DNA from: JBKPCD01 sp046727175
Lineage (GTDB): Bacteria > Acidobacteriota > Vicinamibacteria > Vicinamibacterales > 2-12-FULL-66-21
DNA length: 7,387 nt
NCBI GenBank assembly: GCA_046727175.1
Contig: JBKPCD010000253.1
Location: 1 to 7,387, forward strand
Direction of reading: 5' to 3'
Translations under genes and position numbers: made by a program
Notes under the pieces: model-generated
What the model was told of the DNA's origin: nothing
The model's database searches: none
The model's input: the letters and a program-made list of their open reading frames with translations, nothing else
In this document: positions 6,218 to 7,387 of the stretch, piece after piece
Layout of the letters: each line of letters begins with the position of its first letter
Numbering within the stretch: the first letter of the stretch is position 1

Positions 6218-7087
6218 ATGCTGAAGGCGTACTCGGGAATGCTGACCCGGGAGCACTTCGGCGCCACCGGGGGCCCCCACGTGCTCTCGACATACGGCAC
6301 GGACCGGAGCGGCACGAAATCGTACCGGTTCAACTCGCTCGGCTTCCGCGGCGAGGAGCACGATCCGGACGCGGTGGCCACGATCTTCGTCTGCGGCTGC
6401 AGCAACGCGTTCGGCCTCGGACTGAATGTCGAGGAGACCTGGGTGCACCGATTCAAGCTCGCCTACGCGGAGAAGCGCGGCCTGAATCCGTCGGACGTCA
6501 ACGTGCTCAACTTCTCGCAGGGCGCGGCGTCGAACGACTACATCACGCGGACATTGCTGACGCAGTGTGCGCAGGTGCGGCCCGATCTGGTCATGGCCCA
6601 GTTCTCGCCGATGTACCGATGCGAGTTGTACGTCGACGGTCAGCCGTATTGCATCGGCACAGGACTCTGGGGCCTCTCGGCATGGGTCCGGTTCCTCGCG
6701 GTTCCGTGGAAGATGAAGAGCACCGTCATGCGGCGGATCTGGCAGGCGAGCGGACACGCCCGCCGCTACTCGGCCGAGTCCGGCCTCGCCGACGCGCTGC
6801 GGAACATACTGCTGCTCCAGTTCTATTGCCGCGCGAACGGCATCCGCTGTGTTATGACCTGGAGCGACGGCCGCCGCCTCGACGATCCGGCATTGCGCGA
6901 CAATCCAGCGCTCGCGCCGCTGATCGCGCTGGTCGATCGCGCGGCCTTCTGCGGCTTCGCGATTCGCGATCCGGACATCCTCACCGACACCGCGGCGGAT
7001 GGCCGGCATCCCGGCCCCACGACCAACGCGGCGTTCGCGGCTCGACTGCTCGATTTCCACGAGCGCGCGACGGGTCCATCCTCGTGA
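6218..7087 (+). CDS. SGNH/GDSL-family hydrolase with GCS nucleophile block
   Basis: A 289-residue protein with the SGNH blocks in order. Near the N-terminus, RFNSLGFRGEE (37-47) resembles the entry segment of envelope-associated SGNH proteins. Block I is IFVCGCSNAFG (56-66), with Ser62 as nucleophile and Cys in place of the usual Asp of GDS. Gly102 and Asn106 in QGAASND are the block II/III oxyanion-type residues. Block V is DGRHPG (261-266) with Asp261 and His264. All catalytic positions are present, so it is probably an active esterase or acyl hydrolase/transferase. There is no signal peptide or membrane span, so it likely acts in the cytoplasm or needs a partner. It starts 4 bp after the small protein with little Shine-Dalgarno of its own, and its TGA lies in GTGA overlapping the methyltransferase start: a translationally coupled operon. 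The substrate is unknown; surface-glycan or lipid acyl groups, or the small protein, are possible. Confidence 0.85.
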   Translation: MLKAYSGMLTREHFGATGGPHVLSTYGTDRSGTKSYRFNSLGFRGEEHDPDAVATIFVCGCSNAFGLGLNVEETWVHRFKLAYAEKRGLNPSDVNVLNFSQGAASNDYITRTLLTQCAQVRPDLVMAQFSPMYRCELYVDGQPYCIGTGLWGLSAWVRFLAVPWKMKSTVMRRIWQASGHARRYSAESGLADALRNILLLQFYCRANGIRCVMTWSDGRRLDDPALRDNPALAPLIALVDRAAFCGFAIRDPDILTDTAADGRHPGPTTNAAFAARLLDFHERATGPSS

Positions 7088-7387
7088 CCGCGCTCGCGAC
7101 CGACCTCGTGGGGCGCGCGGTGCGCGAGTTCTACGAGGGGATGCCGTTCAACTACTACTCCTCGGCGGCGGCTGCCGCGGCACAACTCCGCGTCAACCCG
7201 CTGGAGTCCGCGTGCCCCGATCTCCACGGGCTGTTGTCGTCGGGCGAGATCCGTTCCATCCTCGACTTCGGGTGCGGTGCGGGGTGGCTCGCGAACACCG
7301 TCGCGCGGCACTACGGAATTCGCGTCACGGGCGTCGACTTCACCGAAAAAGCGATCGTACGCGCGCGGTCCGTCTCCCGGCGTCTCA
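7084..7387 (+). CDS. Class I SAM-dependent methyltransferase (3' partial)
   Basis: The first 101 residues are in the window; the gene runs off the right edge. The GTG start lies in GTGA, overlapping the SGNH stop by 4 bp. A leading segment REFYEGMPFNYYS (14-26) precedes the Rossmann fold. Motif I is ILDFGCGAGW (59-68), the SAM-binding glycine loop, and the second strand ends in VTGVDF with Asp85, the expected ribose-binding acid. This is enough to assign the fold but not the target, since the substrate-binding part is outside. Coupling to the SGNH gene implies joint action on one substrate or pathway. Confidence 0.85.
   Translation, partial: MTALATDLVGRAVREFYEGMPFNYYSSAAAAAAQLRVNPLESACPDLHGLLSSGEIRSILDFGCGAGWLANTVARHYGIRVTGVDFTEKAIVRARSVSRRL

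Noticed and set aside
6059..7060. A 333-residue open frame on the minus strand over the small protein and SGNH gene
   Set aside because: It is antisense to an SGNH protein with all catalytic blocks and is Arg/Ala/Val/Glu-rich without any motif; it also covers the intergenic junction, as a shadow would.

Overview
The window looks like a piece of chromosome from a high-GC, Gram-negative soil-type bacterium. The best guess is an acidobacterium of the Vicinamibacter/Luteitalea kind. This is inferred from three things: a secreted protein built of repeated carboxypeptidase-regulatory-like domains, a large two-domain xylan-esterase-like hydrolase of a type I associate with Acidobacteria and Planctomycetes, and strongly G/C-ending codons. 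No rRNA, tRNA, CRISPR array, insertion sequence or phage gene was seen. The taxonomic placement is an inference and was not tested by any search.

Region 1 (1-2287, + strand) is the 3' part of a large alpha/beta-hydrolase gene that enters from the left edge. It has two hydrolase-like halves. The C-terminal half keeps a full Ser/Asp/His set. The N-terminal half has Ala where the nucleophile should be.

Region 2 (about 2313-4186, + strand) is a compact three-gene unit: a GbsR/MarR-type transcription regulator, a wax-synthase-like MBOAT O-acyltransferase, and a small multi-spanning membrane protein. A near-consensus sigma70 promoter sits in front of it. A palindrome and a series of ACAGA half-sites overlap the predicted transcription start and the start codon, so autoregulation is likely. 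The genes are 9 bp apart or overlap by 4 bp. The simplest reading is a self-regulated membrane-lipid or lipid-ester acylation module.

Region 3 (4212-5924, - strand) is a single convergent gene for a secreted protein with five beta-sandwich (carboxypeptidase-regulatory-like) repeats and no visible enzyme domain. Its end is 25 bp from the end of region 2, with no obvious intrinsic terminator between.

Region 4 (5925-6060) is a divergent intergenic region holding two side-by-side 7-bp perfect inverted repeats. Region 5 (6061 to the right edge, + strand) is a tightly packed second operon: a 50-residue basic small protein ending in DPNIYPLY with a strong ribosome binding site, then an SGNH/GDSL-type hydrolase with a GCS nucleophile block 4 bp later, then a class I SAM methyltransferase that overlaps it by 4 bp and runs off the window. 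The small protein plus SGNH enzyme plus methyltransferase is the least explained and most interesting part of the window.
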